Assembly: GCA_028712665.1 (NCBI GenBank)
Contig: JAQTRC010000031.1
Location: forward strand, 1-34,593
DNA from: Desulfuromonadaceae bacterium
GTDB lineage: Bacteria > Desulfobacterota > Desulfuromonadia > Geobacterales > Pseudopelobacteraceae
DNA length: 34,593 nt
Reading direction: 5' to 3'
The position numbers and the translations under genes are program-made. Of the stretch, positions 25,180 through 33,352 are shown piece by piece. Numbering within the stretch: the first letter of the stretch is position 1; every line of letters starts with the position of its first letter. The notes beneath the pieces are model-generated. The model saw only the letters and a list, made by a program, of their open reading frames with translations. It made no database searches and had not been told where the DNA came from.

Positions 25180-26844
25180 ATGCTGACCGACCTGACCATT
25201 AAAAACGTAGCCATCATCGACACCCTGCACATCGGCTTCAAGAAGGGGCTGACCGTGCTGACCGGCGAGACAGGGGCCGGCAAGTCGATCATCATCGATG
25301 CCGTGGGGTTGATCATGGGGAGCAGGGCCTCCAGCGACCTGATCCGCTCCGGCGAGGAAGAGGCGGTCGTCGAAGCCCTCTTCGACATTACTGCTCTCCC
25401 TAACATCCGGCAACTCCTCTCGGAGGCCGGCTTCGACTGCGAAAACGAACTGCTGATAAAACGTTCCCTCTCCCGCTCCGGGAAGAACAGGATATTTATC
25501 AACGGCGGCATGTCTACACTTGCCCTGTTGTCGGATATTGCCCCTCGCCTGATCAATATCTACGGCCAGCACGATTCCCAAACCCTGCTCAAGCCGGAAA
25601 ACCACCTCCGTCTGCTGGATGCGTTCGCCGGCATAGTGGAAATGCGGCAGAAATTCACAAACCTGTTCAACCGGCTGTCATCCATACGCGATAAGCTCTC
25701 CGGGCTTGAACAGGCTGAACGGGAGGCTGAACGACGTCTCGATCTGCTCTCCTTCCAATCGGAAGAAATTGCAGAAGCGGCACTAAAACCGGGCGAAGAA
25801 GAAGAGCTTGAGGAGCAGCGCCTGCTTCTGGCAAATGCCGAGAAATTGGGCGGGGTCAGCGGCGAGGCCTTCGATCGGCTGTACGGCGGAGACGGTGCTC
25901 TTTTGGGGCAGCTCAGGCGCATCTCCGGCTCGATTACTGAATTATCGGCCATCGATCAATCGCTACAGGAAGCCGCAACCTCGCTGGAAGGGGCATACCT
26001 GCAACTGGAGGACATTGCCATAACATTGCGCGATTACTCATCCCGCATCGAGTCGGACCCCGCTACGCTGCAGCGGATCGACGACCGCCTCGATCAGCTT
26101 GGCAGACTGAAAAAAAAATATGCTCCGACAGTAGAAGAGATTCTGGTTTACAAGGCAACGATCGACGCCGAACTGGAGCAATTGCTCGGCATGGGTCAGA
26201 ACAGGCATACTCTGGAAGTTGAGCGGGACAATCTGGAAACGGCGCTGAAACTTTCAGGCGGAGAGCTCACCGCCGCACGCCTTCATGCATCGGCAAAGCT
26301 GAAAAAGGCTCTGGAGGCGGAAGCACACCAACTGGCAATGAAAGGCGCAATCATCGAACCGACGCTGGAGACGCTGCCTGAACCGCGTTCAAGCGGTTTC
26401 GAAAGGGTAGAATTCCTCTTCTCCTCCAATCCGGGCGAAGCGCCCCGTCCCATGGCGCGTATCGCCTCAGGCGGCGAACTTTCGCGCCTGATGCTGGCGA
26501 TCAAGCAGATCTTGCCGGAGAGTGATGTCCCGACCCTGATTTTCGACGAAGTTGATACCGGAATCGGCGGGGCGACTTCTGAATTAGTTGGAAGGAAATT
26601 AAAGAATGTCGCCACCCGGCAGCAGGTGCTATGCATCACCCATCTGCCGCAGGTTGCGGTTTTTGCGGATCAGCAGCTGCGAGTGGAGAAACTGATAACT
26701 GAGAGCCGGACAACAACGCGACTCCTCGAACTAGGCCAGGAAGAGCGCACCCGCGAAGTGGCCCGCATGCTGGCCGGCACAACTGTAACCGATTCAGCCC
26801 TGAAACACGCCTCCGAGATGCTGGCGGCAGGAATCAAGGTCTGA
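25180..26844 (+). CDS. recN: DNA repair ATPase RecN
   Basis: This 554-residue SMC-like protein acts in double-strand break repair. It has an N-terminal Walker A GETGAGKS (29-36), a central coiled coil (about 145-375, with the LEEQRLLL heptad-like helix and LGRLKKKY), the ABC signature region ASGGELSRL (429-437) and Walker B FDEVDTG (455-461). The family ending ITHLPQVAVFAD follows. Length matches RecN. The ATG has only a weak ribosome site because heptamer repeats occupy the leader. It converges on the diguanylate cyclase gene with 77 bases between them and no obvious strong terminator. No LexA-type box was recognised upstream. Confidence 0.97.
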   Translation: MLTDLTIKNVAIIDTLHIGFKKGLTVLTGETGAGKSIIIDAVGLIMGSRASSDLIRSGEEEAVVEALFDITALPNIRQLLSEAGFDCENELLIKRSLSRSGKNRIFINGGMSTLALLSDIAPRLINIYGQHDSQTLLKPENHLRLLDAFAGIVEMRQKFTNLFNRLSSIRDKLSGLEQAEREAERRLDLLSFQSEEIAEAALKPGEEEELEEQRLLLANAEKLGGVSGEAFDRLYGGDGALLGQLRRISGSITELSAIDQSLQEAATSLEGAYLQLEDIAITLRDYSSRIESDPATLQRIDDRLDQLGRLKKKYAPTVEEILVYKATIDAELEQLLGMGQNRHTLEVERDNLETALKLSGGELTAARLHASAKLKKALEAEAHQLAMKGAIIEPTLETLPEPRSSGFERVEFLFSSNPGEAPRPMARIASGGELSRLMLAIKQILPESDVPTLIFDEVDTGIGGATSELVGRKLKNVATRQQVLCITHLPQVAVFADQQLRVEKLITESRTTTRLLELGQEERTREVARMLAGTTVTDSALKHASEMLAAGIKV

Positions 26845-26921
26845 CCTTACCGCACGCTCTTGAGCCGCAAACCAATCGGATATCCCTGTTAGTATTCTGC
26901 CTAAGCTTCTGCTTAACTCCA

Positions 26922-28586
26922 TCAACGCCCCTTGGCAGCCACAACCTGATTACGTCCGCCATTCTTGGCTTCATAGAGCGCTTCATCAGCCCCTGCGTTA
27001 AGAGCAGTCGCATCTCCATAGAGTGAGAGCGGTGCAACACCGGAACTGAAAGTGCATGAGAAGTTTTTTTCTTTTGTCTGAAAAATCAGAGCTGCGAAAC
27101 TCTCCCGTAACTCGTTCAGGAGAGTAACCGCCTCGGAGATGGAGCAACCGGGAAGAATAACGGCAAACTCCTCTCCGCCAAAACGACCGACGGTGTCCGC
27201 TTTACGAACGCGTTGAGTGATGAGACGCGCAATGGCCACCAGCACACGATCGCCAACCGGATGACCATAGCTGTCGTTCACATCCTTGAACTTGTCTACA
27301 TCGATCATGGCAAAGCAGACCTCTTCCTGTTTACGAAGTGCACTGGCAATGGCCGTACTCAGATGCTCCTTTGTAGTGGTAAGATTAAAAAGGCCGGTCA
27401 AACTGTCCCGCACCATCAAGGAACGGATGATCTTCATACGATCGGCGCGCACAGCCACTGAGGAAACAAGATGGTGAGGTTTGATCGGTTTGGTGAGGAA
27501 TTCATCCCCCCCTCTCAGCATGGCCTGAAATTGTATTTCCGTATCGGTTTCACTGGAGAGATATACTATCGGAATACTGATAAAAGCGCCGATCTGCCTG
27601 ATGGCCTTGGCCAACTCCATGCCATTGCAGCCGGGCATGTACATATCCATCAAAATAAGATCCGGCTTGAACTCTAATAACGGTGACATAACCTGCAGCG
27701 GATCGTTTACCGTAAAGGTGGTCATTCCAGCATCTTGGAGTATCAAGGCGTGATATTCGGCCAGTTGCGGGTCGTCATCCACGATCATGATCTTGTACGG
27801 TTCCGGCTTCACAGCCGAAGTGAGGAGGCTGACGGTAGAACAGAGTTCGGTCATATTGACAGGTTTTACGAAATATCCACTGGACCCGGCACGCACGGCC
27901 GAAAGGCGATTGGCGAGGGAATCATTTGTAGAAATAAACACCGTTGGGATCGGACTCTCCCGGGCGGCCTGAATAGCTTGCACGACTTCGGAGCCTCCGA
28001 GCGGCTTGCCTGGAAAAATAATATCCATGACTATCGCGTCGGGCGGAGCACTCTGCACGGCATTTATCAAATGATCCGTATCGCCGAAAGAAACCACCTC
28101 GAAACCAAAACATCCAATCTGCGTTGACAGCGTAAGGCGCTGAAACGAGTCGTCCTCGCAGAGATAAACCAACTTCCGCACCCGTTCATTGTTTTCATCG
28201 GCTGCAGCTGTAAGTTCCTCTATCTGCGACTCCATTCCATGCATCGGATCGATGTTGGAAATTTCGTGCTCTATCCTGGCAAAAATTTCCTGCATCCCTT
28301 GATGCCACAATCTGTCAGGGGGTGTAGCGGAGTGCATCGCCTCCTTTGCCAGATGTTCCCCGGTAGCGGCCACCGCGCTCAACATACTGAGCCGGAAGGA
28401 AGCGCAAGCCCCTTTCATTGAGTGGATGCGGCGATGCAGATCTTCCAGCGGCTCGATCCCCTTCTCTCCCAGCACGAAAGAGGAGTAGGAGGCCCGGATT
28501 CCCTCCAGTTGTCCGGGGAGCTGTTTTATATAAGCCTCGCGGATTTTTTTCAGTTTTACTGCTACGACCGAACTTTGCGCACTCAA
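26922..28586 (-). CDS. Diguanylate cyclase: Hpt-REC-REC-GGDEF
   Basis: This soluble protein has 554 residues: an N-terminal Hpt-like helical domain (about 10-115; H55 in HSMKGACAS), receiver 1 (about 138-258; D188, K241), receiver 2 (about 265-380; D314, K366) and a GGDEF domain with active site GGEEF (470-474), metal D429, and an inhibitory RxxD site (RKAD, 461-464) exactly five residues before it. It should make c-di-GMP and be product-inhibited. The Hpt plus two receivers suggest input from a multistep phosphorelay; kinases at 5577-11897 are candidates but unproven. The start is TTG 28586 with AAAGGA at 9 bases; no ATG fits the Hpt start. GGDEF letters inside receiver 2 (359-363) are coincidental. 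Confidence 0.92.
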   Translation of the reverse strand: MSAQSSVVAVKLKKIREAYIKQLPGQLEGIRASYSSFVLGEKGIEPLEDLHRRIHSMKGACASFRLSMLSAVAATGEHLAKEAMHSATPPDRLWHQGMQEIFARIEHEISNIDPMHGMESQIEELTAAADENNERVRKLVYLCEDDSFQRLTLSTQIGCFGFEVVSFGDTDHLINAVQSAPPDAIVMDIIFPGKPLGGSEVVQAIQAARESPIPTVFISTNDSLANRLSAVRAGSSGYFVKPVNMTELCSTVSLLTSAVKPEPYKIMIVDDDPQLAEYHALILQDAGMTTFTVNDPLQVMSPLLEFKPDLILMDMYMPGCNGMELAKAIRQIGAFISIPIVYLSSETDTEIQFQAMLRGGDEFLTKPIKPHHLVSSVAVRADRMKIIRSLMVRDSLTGLFNLTTTKEHLSTAIASALRKQEEVCFAMIDVDKFKDVNDSYGHPVGDRVLVAIARLITQRVRKADTVGRFGGEEFAVILPGCSISEAVTLLNELRESFAALIFQTKEKNFSCTFSSGVAPLSLYGDATALNAGADEALYEAKNGGRNQVVAAKGR

Positions 28587-28665
28587 ACCTTCAAATCCTT
28601 TCGGGCGCGTAACGGCAGGAATTAGATGTTAACCCTGCCAGCTCCTGACATTTTATTGCCGTTTT

Positions 28666-28723
28666 AGTTCTGAAAAATCATATTGCAGCTTATTATAAAT
28701 AGAGATGCATAAAAATCAGAACT
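28666..28723 (-). promoter_or_regulatory. Perfect -10 box flanked by an 8-bp inverted repeat, upstream of the cyclase
   Basis: A minus-strand TATAAT (28692-28697) lies about 105 bases before the cyclase start, without a good -35 box. It sits inside an inverted repeat AGTTCTGA (28666-28673) / TCAGAACT (28716-28723), whose far arm overlaps the TusA stop codon. The lack of a -35 box plus symmetrical arms suggests activator- or repressor-controlled transcription (inference). Confidence 0.35.
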
Positions 28724-28937
28724 GTATCTGTACCTTCTTTGCCGTTCCTTCTTCCTTTAACCATAAAAGGGTCTTTCTGGCGCGCGTACACCAATCGCGA
28801 ACATCCTTCTCGAACGTAGGGCAATCGGCGATAACTTCAAGGACATCACCCGGTTTCATCTTGACCGACATTACAGTGATCTTGAGCGTCGGCTGAGGAC
28901 ACTTGAGCCCTCGTGCGTCGAGTACTGAAACAGCCAT
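28716..28937 (-). CDS. TusA/SirA-family sulfur carrier protein
   Basis: This 73-residue protein has the family hallmark LDARGLKCPQPTLKI, with C13 in CPQP as the persulfide-carrying cysteine, and the second half EVIADCPTFEKDVRDWC. TusA-like proteins pass sulfane sulfur between enzymes in tRNA thiolation, sulfur oxidation or Fe-S/molybdopterin pathways. AAGGAGA lies 7 bases upstream of ATG 28937. It is 33 bases after the mvhD stop on the same strand, so it is probably the last gene of the hydrogenase-HdrA operon. TusA genes also sit beside sHdr clusters in sulfur oxidisers, which makes the neighbourhood informative. Its exact partner is unknown. Confidence 0.88.
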   Translation of the reverse strand: MAVSVLDARGLKCPQPTLKITVMSVKMKPGDVLEVIADCPTFEKDVRDWCTRARKTLLWLKEEGTAKKVQIQF

Positions 28938-28970
28938 AACGTATCTCCTTATCTTTTTGACTTCAAATTA

Positions 28971-29438
28971 TCAACACTCCGTAAACTGTTCGTCCAAACA
29001 TATGACTTGCGCTCTGTTTTCCGGGGTCAACAAAAGCGGCCCCAGCATTCGAACCGATTGTACCATCTCAGCTATGACCCTGTTGAACTTTTCCCCTTCT
29101 CCTGCCGAAACATAATCCAACCGGCAGCGCTCCTTTTCAACCCCCAACTGTTCAAGCATCAGGTTCAACATGCTGTGGCGCTGCAGGGCACGGCAGTTGC
29201 CTTCCTTATAGTGGCAATCTCCAGGATGACAGGCAAGGATTATAACACCATCGGCGCCTTTTACAAGTGCCGAAAGAATAAACTGCGGGTCAACCCTGCC
29301 ACTGCACATGACCCGGATGACCTGAACATTCGGAGGATAAGGCACCTGCATCCCGCCCGCCTTGTCTGCGCCGGCATAGGAGCACCAGTTACAGAGGAAT
29401 CCGATGATTTTAGGCTCAAACCCTTTCTCTGATGTCAT
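28971..29438 (-). CDS. mvhD: MvhD-like [2Fe-2S] electron-transfer subunit
   Basis: This 155-residue protein has the MvhD/FrhD-type pattern: FLCNWCSYAGAD (C16, C19), VMCSGRVDP (C45) and CHPGDCHY with C70, C75 and a later C82. In methanogens MvhD relays electrons from the MvhAG hydrogenase to HdrA. Its start overlaps the hdrA stop by 4 bases. The order here (small, large, protease, HdrA, MvhD) places it right behind its presumed partner. The C-terminal half is helical and less conserved. All cluster cysteines expected for the family are visible. Confidence 0.92.
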   Translation of the reverse strand: MTSEKGFEPKIIGFLCNWCSYAGADKAGGMQVPYPPNVQVIRVMCSGRVDPQFILSALVKGADGVIILACHPGDCHYKEGNCRALQRHSMLNLMLEQLGVEKERCRLDYVSAGEGEKFNRVIAEMVQSVRMLGPLLLTPENRAQVICLDEQFTEC

Positions 29439-31387
29439 TTCAGGACTCCTTCCATCTCGGCCATGATCTGGGCATTTGTAAAGTGGTGGCCGGTGATTGC
29501 CCCTGATGGACAGGCGGCCACGCAGGTGCCGCAGCCATGACAGAGAACGGCGTTGATGCTGGAGACGTTCCGTTCCGTGTCGAACGAAATGGCGCGGTAC
29601 GGACAGACCGATATGCAGAGATGGCAGCCGGAGCAGTGTGTCTCGTCAACCTCTGCGGATATCGGCTCAATCTCTATCATACGCCCCGGTTGGAGCCCGG
29701 CCAGGGTATAGCCGACGGTAGCCATACCTTCAAGCATCGCGGTCCGGATATCCATCGGTTCCTGGCAGGAACCGGCCAGATAGACCCCCTTGATGGTGCT
29801 CTGGGCAGCATCCATGCGTCCGTGCAACTCCCGGAAGAACCCGAATGAATCGCAGCTGACATCCAGTTTGGAAGAAAGAGTGCCGGCGCCCTCCGCCGGA
29901 ATCACGGCCGGGCAGAGAATGACCATATCCACAGGGCTTGCCTCCCCTTTAGCGTTGACATTGAGCCCGCCGTTATCGTCCTGGGTGATCTTGAGATCCT
30001 TTATGCCATCGTACCTTTTCATGCGGGAGTTCTTGTTATGGGCTGCATGATGGTACAGGGTCTGCGCCTCTTTGCCCGGCAGAACCAGTTCCCGGTGATA
30101 ATGGGTGATCCGGGTTTCCGGATTTTTAGCCATGATCAGGTGGTTGAACTTGAAAGCGTACTGGCAACAGATTCCGGAGCAGTAAGGTATATGTGCTTCA
30201 TCCAGACTTCCGACACAATGTATGATAGCCACCGATGCGGGGGCATTACCACCTTTGGTCAGGATCTCTCCGCCGGTCGGTCCGGTGGATGACAACATCC
30301 GTTCGAATTGCAGGGCATCGTAAACATCCGGCAGAGTCCCCATACCGATGCCGGCCACCCTTGAGGCATCATAGAGTCCCGCTCCGGTGGCCAGAATGAT
30401 CGAGCCGACCCTCCGCTCGACAATCGTCTCCACCTCTTCCAGATTAATGACATCTTCTCCCATCGGACAGGAATCCTTGCAGGCCCTGCATTCCTCACCT
30501 CTGGAGCGGACACAGATCTCTTCCATCAGGAATGGGGCATTAGGGAGGACACCCGCGAAGGCAAAGTCGATCGCCTTGCGCAGGCTGGCGTTGCTGTTAA
30601 ACTCATTCATACTGGTGGCCGGGCAGGCCTCCACGCACTCGCCGCAGCCGATGCAGTCATGCAGTGAGACGTGACGCGGTTTCTGCCGTATTTTGGCGAT
30701 GAAGTTACCGTAGAAACCGGTCACCTCGACCAGCTCCGACATCGTCATCAGTTCGATCCGTTCGGCGTAGTCGCCATGGAGAAGGTCCCCCATCAGAGGT
30801 TCCAGCATACAGGGGGCACATTCCAGAGCCGGAAAGAGCTCTTCAAAACGGACCGGAAGACCGCCGATAAACGGCGTCCGCTCCACCAGCACTACCGATC
30901 GTCCCGCTTCAGCCAGTGAGAGAGCTGCCTTCATTCCTGCAGGACCGGCCCCGATTACCAGCGCATCGGGACATGTCTCCAGCTGTTTCTTTTCCAGCGG
31001 CTCCTGCAACCTCACCCGGAAAAATGCTCCACGTATCGCCCGGATCGCCTTTTCGGTCGCAATTGCCGGCTCTTCAGTCACCCAGGCGATCTGTTCGCGA
31101 ATGTTGACCATCTGCATCAGGTATGGGTTCAGACCCGCATTGGCCATGCAGCGGCGAAAGGTGCTCTCATGGTCTCGTGGCGAGCAGGCGGCCACTACCA
31201 CCCGATCCGGTCGCTCTCTCTTCAGGCTCTCCTCGAACTCTGCCTTGCCATCTTCCGAACAGATAAAACCGATTATTGTGACATAGGGGTGTTCAGGGAA
31301 TGAGAGCACAGCCTCGGTCACAGCTTCGGCACTGATCTTGTCGGAGATGTTGCTGCCGCAGTTGCAGAAATAGATACCTATCTTCAT
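29435..31387 (-). CDS. hdrA: HdrA-like FAD/Fe-S electron-bifurcating subunit
   Basis: Numbered from ATG 31387 (650 residues): an N-terminal domain with CNCG (8-11), the FAD dinucleotide motif GAGPAG (146-151), C190/C193 in the flavin-proximal region and a ferredoxin-like site CIGCGECVEAC (245-255). Then come an extra CRACKDSC segment, CSGICCQYAFK, and two C-terminal [4Fe-4S] motifs (C585, C588, C591, C595; C616, C619, C622, C626). HdrA carries the bifurcating FAD of heterodisulfide reductase complexes. GGAGG precedes the ATG, which overlaps the protease stop by 4 bases. HdrB and HdrC are not in view, so the electron acceptor is open: ferredoxin plus an unknown second acceptor is likely. Confidence 0.93.
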   Translation of the reverse strand: MKIGIYFCNCGSNISDKISAEAVTEAVLSFPEHPYVTIIGFICSEDGKAEFEESLKRERPDRVVVAACSPRDHESTFRRCMANAGLNPYLMQMVNIREQIAWVTEEPAIATEKAIRAIRGAFFRVRLQEPLEKKQLETCPDALVIGAGPAGMKAALSLAEAGRSVVLVERTPFIGGLPVRFEELFPALECAPCMLEPLMGDLLHGDYAERIELMTMSELVEVTGFYGNFIAKIRQKPRHVSLHDCIGCGECVEACPATSMNEFNSNASLRKAIDFAFAGVLPNAPFLMEEICVRSRGEECRACKDSCPMGEDVINLEEVETIVERRVGSIILATGAGLYDASRVAGIGMGTLPDVYDALQFERMLSSTGPTGGEILTKGGNAPASVAIIHCVGSLDEAHIPYCSGICCQYAFKFNHLIMAKNPETRITHYHRELVLPGKEAQTLYHHAAHNKNSRMKRYDGIKDLKITQDDNGGLNVNAKGEASPVDMVILCPAVIPAEGAGTLSSKLDVSCDSFGFFRELHGRMDAAQSTIKGVYLAGSCQEPMDIRTAMLEGMATVGYTLAGLQPGRMIEIEPISAEVDETHCSGCHLCISVCPYRAISFDTERNVSSINAVLCHGCGTCVAACPSGAITGHHFTNAQIMAEMEGVLK

Positions 31388-31860
31388 GCTGCCGCCTCCC
31401 ACTTGAAAATTTCTTCTACTATCAGATTTACAGCTCCCGGCAGCGCCGCAGAGACCTCTTCGGTTAACTGTTCGCCAAAAAGATCAAACTCACGGGCCTC
31501 AATACCCCAGAAGGAAACCTGTTCCGGAAGGGGGACTCCCGCCATGAGCCCAAGTTCATAGGCCGTTGCAAAATCGGTGTCGTGGCTGGAAAAGGTGTTT
31601 TTGGTTGTGACGAAATCGTTTGGGTCAAAACGTTTCAAGGTGCCTGGAGTTGCGCCGCTCAACATTGCGTCGACTACAACCGCCCGTTTGAAACCGGCCA
31701 TGGCTTCCATCAGCCGTATACCTCCGGTGTGCAACTCCGTAACGGTCAGATTCATGCGGTGCTTCAGACGCTTCGCAACTGCATGGGCGACAACTATTCC
31801 AACACCATCATCGGAGAGCAGCGGATTGCCCATCCCTATGATGACGACGCCGGCAGTCAT
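31384..31860 (-). CDS. NiFe hydrogenase maturation endopeptidase
   Basis: This 158-residue protease of the HyaD/HybD/HycI family removes the C-terminal tail of the large subunit once nickel is inserted. It has the start IGMGNPLLSDDGVG and the likely nickel-sensing ligands D18, D64 and H93 (SSHDTDFATA). Its ATG overlaps the large-subunit stop by 4 bases and its stop overlaps the hdrA start by 4 bases, so substrate and protease are made together. The substrate is almost certainly the upstream MvhA, which retains a cleavable tail. Confidence 0.92.
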   Translation of the reverse strand: MTAGVVIIGMGNPLLSDDGVGIVVAHAVAKRLKHRMNLTVTELHTGGIRLMEAMAGFKRAVVVDAMLSGATPGTLKRFDPNDFVTTKNTFSSHDTDFATAYELGLMAGVPLPEQVSFWGIEAREFDLFGEQLTEEVSAALPGAVNLIVEEIFKWEAAA

Positions 31861-33350
31861 CCCTTCCTCCGCATCTCCCGCAGCAAGCCGCCCTGACTGT
31901 CACGCAGCGACACGGTCAACGGCATCTTGCCGGGCAGGAAATGGGTGGCGCATGAAAAGCAGGGGTCATAAAGCCGGAACGCCATCTCTATCTTGTTGAG
32001 GATTGCCTCCTCAGGCGCGTTGCTGGTGATCAGTTTTTCTGCGGCCCGCTTTATCGACATTGATATGGGGGCATAGTTGTTGGTCGTGCCGACGATCATA
32101 TTGACCTTTGTCAATACCCCTCTATCATCGGTGACATAATGATGGGTCAGCGTACCGCGAGGAGCCTCGACGGAGCCGATACCCTCGCCTACGAACCGGG
32201 CTGGGTCCGGAATGTTGCGGGTCTCACTCGAGGTGATTTCAGGGTCGAGCGCCAGTTCCAGCATATGTTCCGAGGCGTAGAGCAGTTCAATCAGCCTCGC
32301 CCAGTGGGTGGCCAGACGGTGATGGATAGGCTCGTAACGGTCATCCGTTATCTTCTTGCAGCCGAAGGTTTCGTACATGCGCCGGTATTCCTCGTTTGCC
32401 AGAGGCGTTGCCATACCTTCGGAGACATTCAGACGCGACAGAGGGGTAGCTGTGTATATGCCGCTCTCGATCCCGTCTACAAGCCCCTTCCAGCCTACCT
32501 TTTTCAGGTAGGGATATTTCAGGTAAGTCCAGGATTCGACGCGTTCGGCAATATGCTCACGGTATTCGGAAGGGTGATATTTTACAAATTCGTTCCCTTC
32601 CGGGTCCATCACCCGGATCATGCCTTCGTAGAAGTTGGTCTTATTGTCGGCATCGACCGTCCCCATCGAATAGGTGCGGTGCAGATAGGTGTCCGAGGTA
32701 ATCATTTCCAGATAGACCTGGTTTTTCAAGACGATCTTTTCGAAAAGAGACAGAGAAAAACGGGCAAATTCAATATTTTTGCGGGCCGTATCTTCAATCT
32801 GCTTCCGTTCCTCCGGAGTGATCGCGCGGCTCCAGCCTCCCGGAACACCGGCCACAGGATGGATCGACTTGCCCCCCAGAAATGTGATGATCTCGTGGTT
32901 GCGTTTACGGCAGCCGATCACCTCGCCGGCGACCTCCAGCCCGACTTTACGGGCCACACCAAGGATGTTCCGTTCCGAGGGGGGGGCATCCGGACCGACG
33001 ATGAAATCCGGGCCGCCCAAGGCGTAAAAATGAGTTGTGTGATCGGTGACGAAAAATGCCATATAGAGCAGTTCACGCAGTTTTTTCGCCACCGGCGTCG
33101 GTTCTGCTCCAAAGACGCCATCCAGCGCCTTGGTTGCCGCGATGTGATGTGCTTCCGGGCAGACCCCGCAGATCCTGTTGGTGATAACCGGCATCTCTTC
33201 GGCCATCCGCCCCACGCAGAATTGCTCGAAGCCGCGCAGTTCCGGAATCTGAAAATAGGCGTTCTCCACAGTTCCCTTATCGTTCAGAAAAATATCAATC
33301 CGGCCATGCCCTTCCAGACAGGTGATAGGATCAATCGTGATTCTCTGCAT
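31857..33350 (-). CDS. mvhA: NiFe hydrogenase large subunit, group 3 (Mvh type)
   Basis: This 497-residue catalytic subunit has the proximal NiFe motif RICGVCPEAHH (C61, C64) and the distal DPCFSCATH (C464, C467, H470). It ends with a 27-residue tail after H470 that the protease should cleave. The DPC-x2-CATH form and short length fit group 3 (cofactor-coupled cytoplasmic) enzymes such as MvhA, not membrane uptake hydrogenases. No twin-arginine signal is needed or seen. GGAGGTAAGG lies directly before ATG 33350, and the small-subunit stop is 2 bases away. A run of eight Gs (32979-32986) lies inside the gene, in frame. Confidence 0.95.
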   Translation of the reverse strand: MQRITIDPITCLEGHGRIDIFLNDKGTVENAYFQIPELRGFEQFCVGRMAEEMPVITNRICGVCPEAHHIAATKALDGVFGAEPTPVAKKLRELLYMAFFVTDHTTHFYALGGPDFIVGPDAPPSERNILGVARKVGLEVAGEVIGCRKRNHEIITFLGGKSIHPVAGVPGGWSRAITPEERKQIEDTARKNIEFARFSLSLFEKIVLKNQVYLEMITSDTYLHRTYSMGTVDADNKTNFYEGMIRVMDPEGNEFVKYHPSEYREHIAERVESWTYLKYPYLKKVGWKGLVDGIESGIYTATPLSRLNVSEGMATPLANEEYRRMYETFGCKKITDDRYEPIHHRLATHWARLIELLYASEHMLELALDPEITSSETRNIPDPARFVGEGIGSVEAPRGTLTHHYVTDDRGVLTKVNMIVGTTNNYAPISMSIKRAAEKLITSNAPEEAILNKIEMAFRLYDPCFSCATHFLPGKMPLTVSLRDSQGGLLREMRRKG

Positions 33351-33352
33351 CC

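Noticed and set aside
26845..26921. Terminator between convergent recN and the cyclase gene
   Set aside because: Only a 5-bp stem (TAAGC/GCTTA) without a T-run is visible, which is too weak to call.
27498..27512. The letters GGDEF at residues 359-363 of the cyclase
   Set aside because: They fall inside the second receiver domain just before its conserved lysine; the true active site is GGEEF at 470-474.
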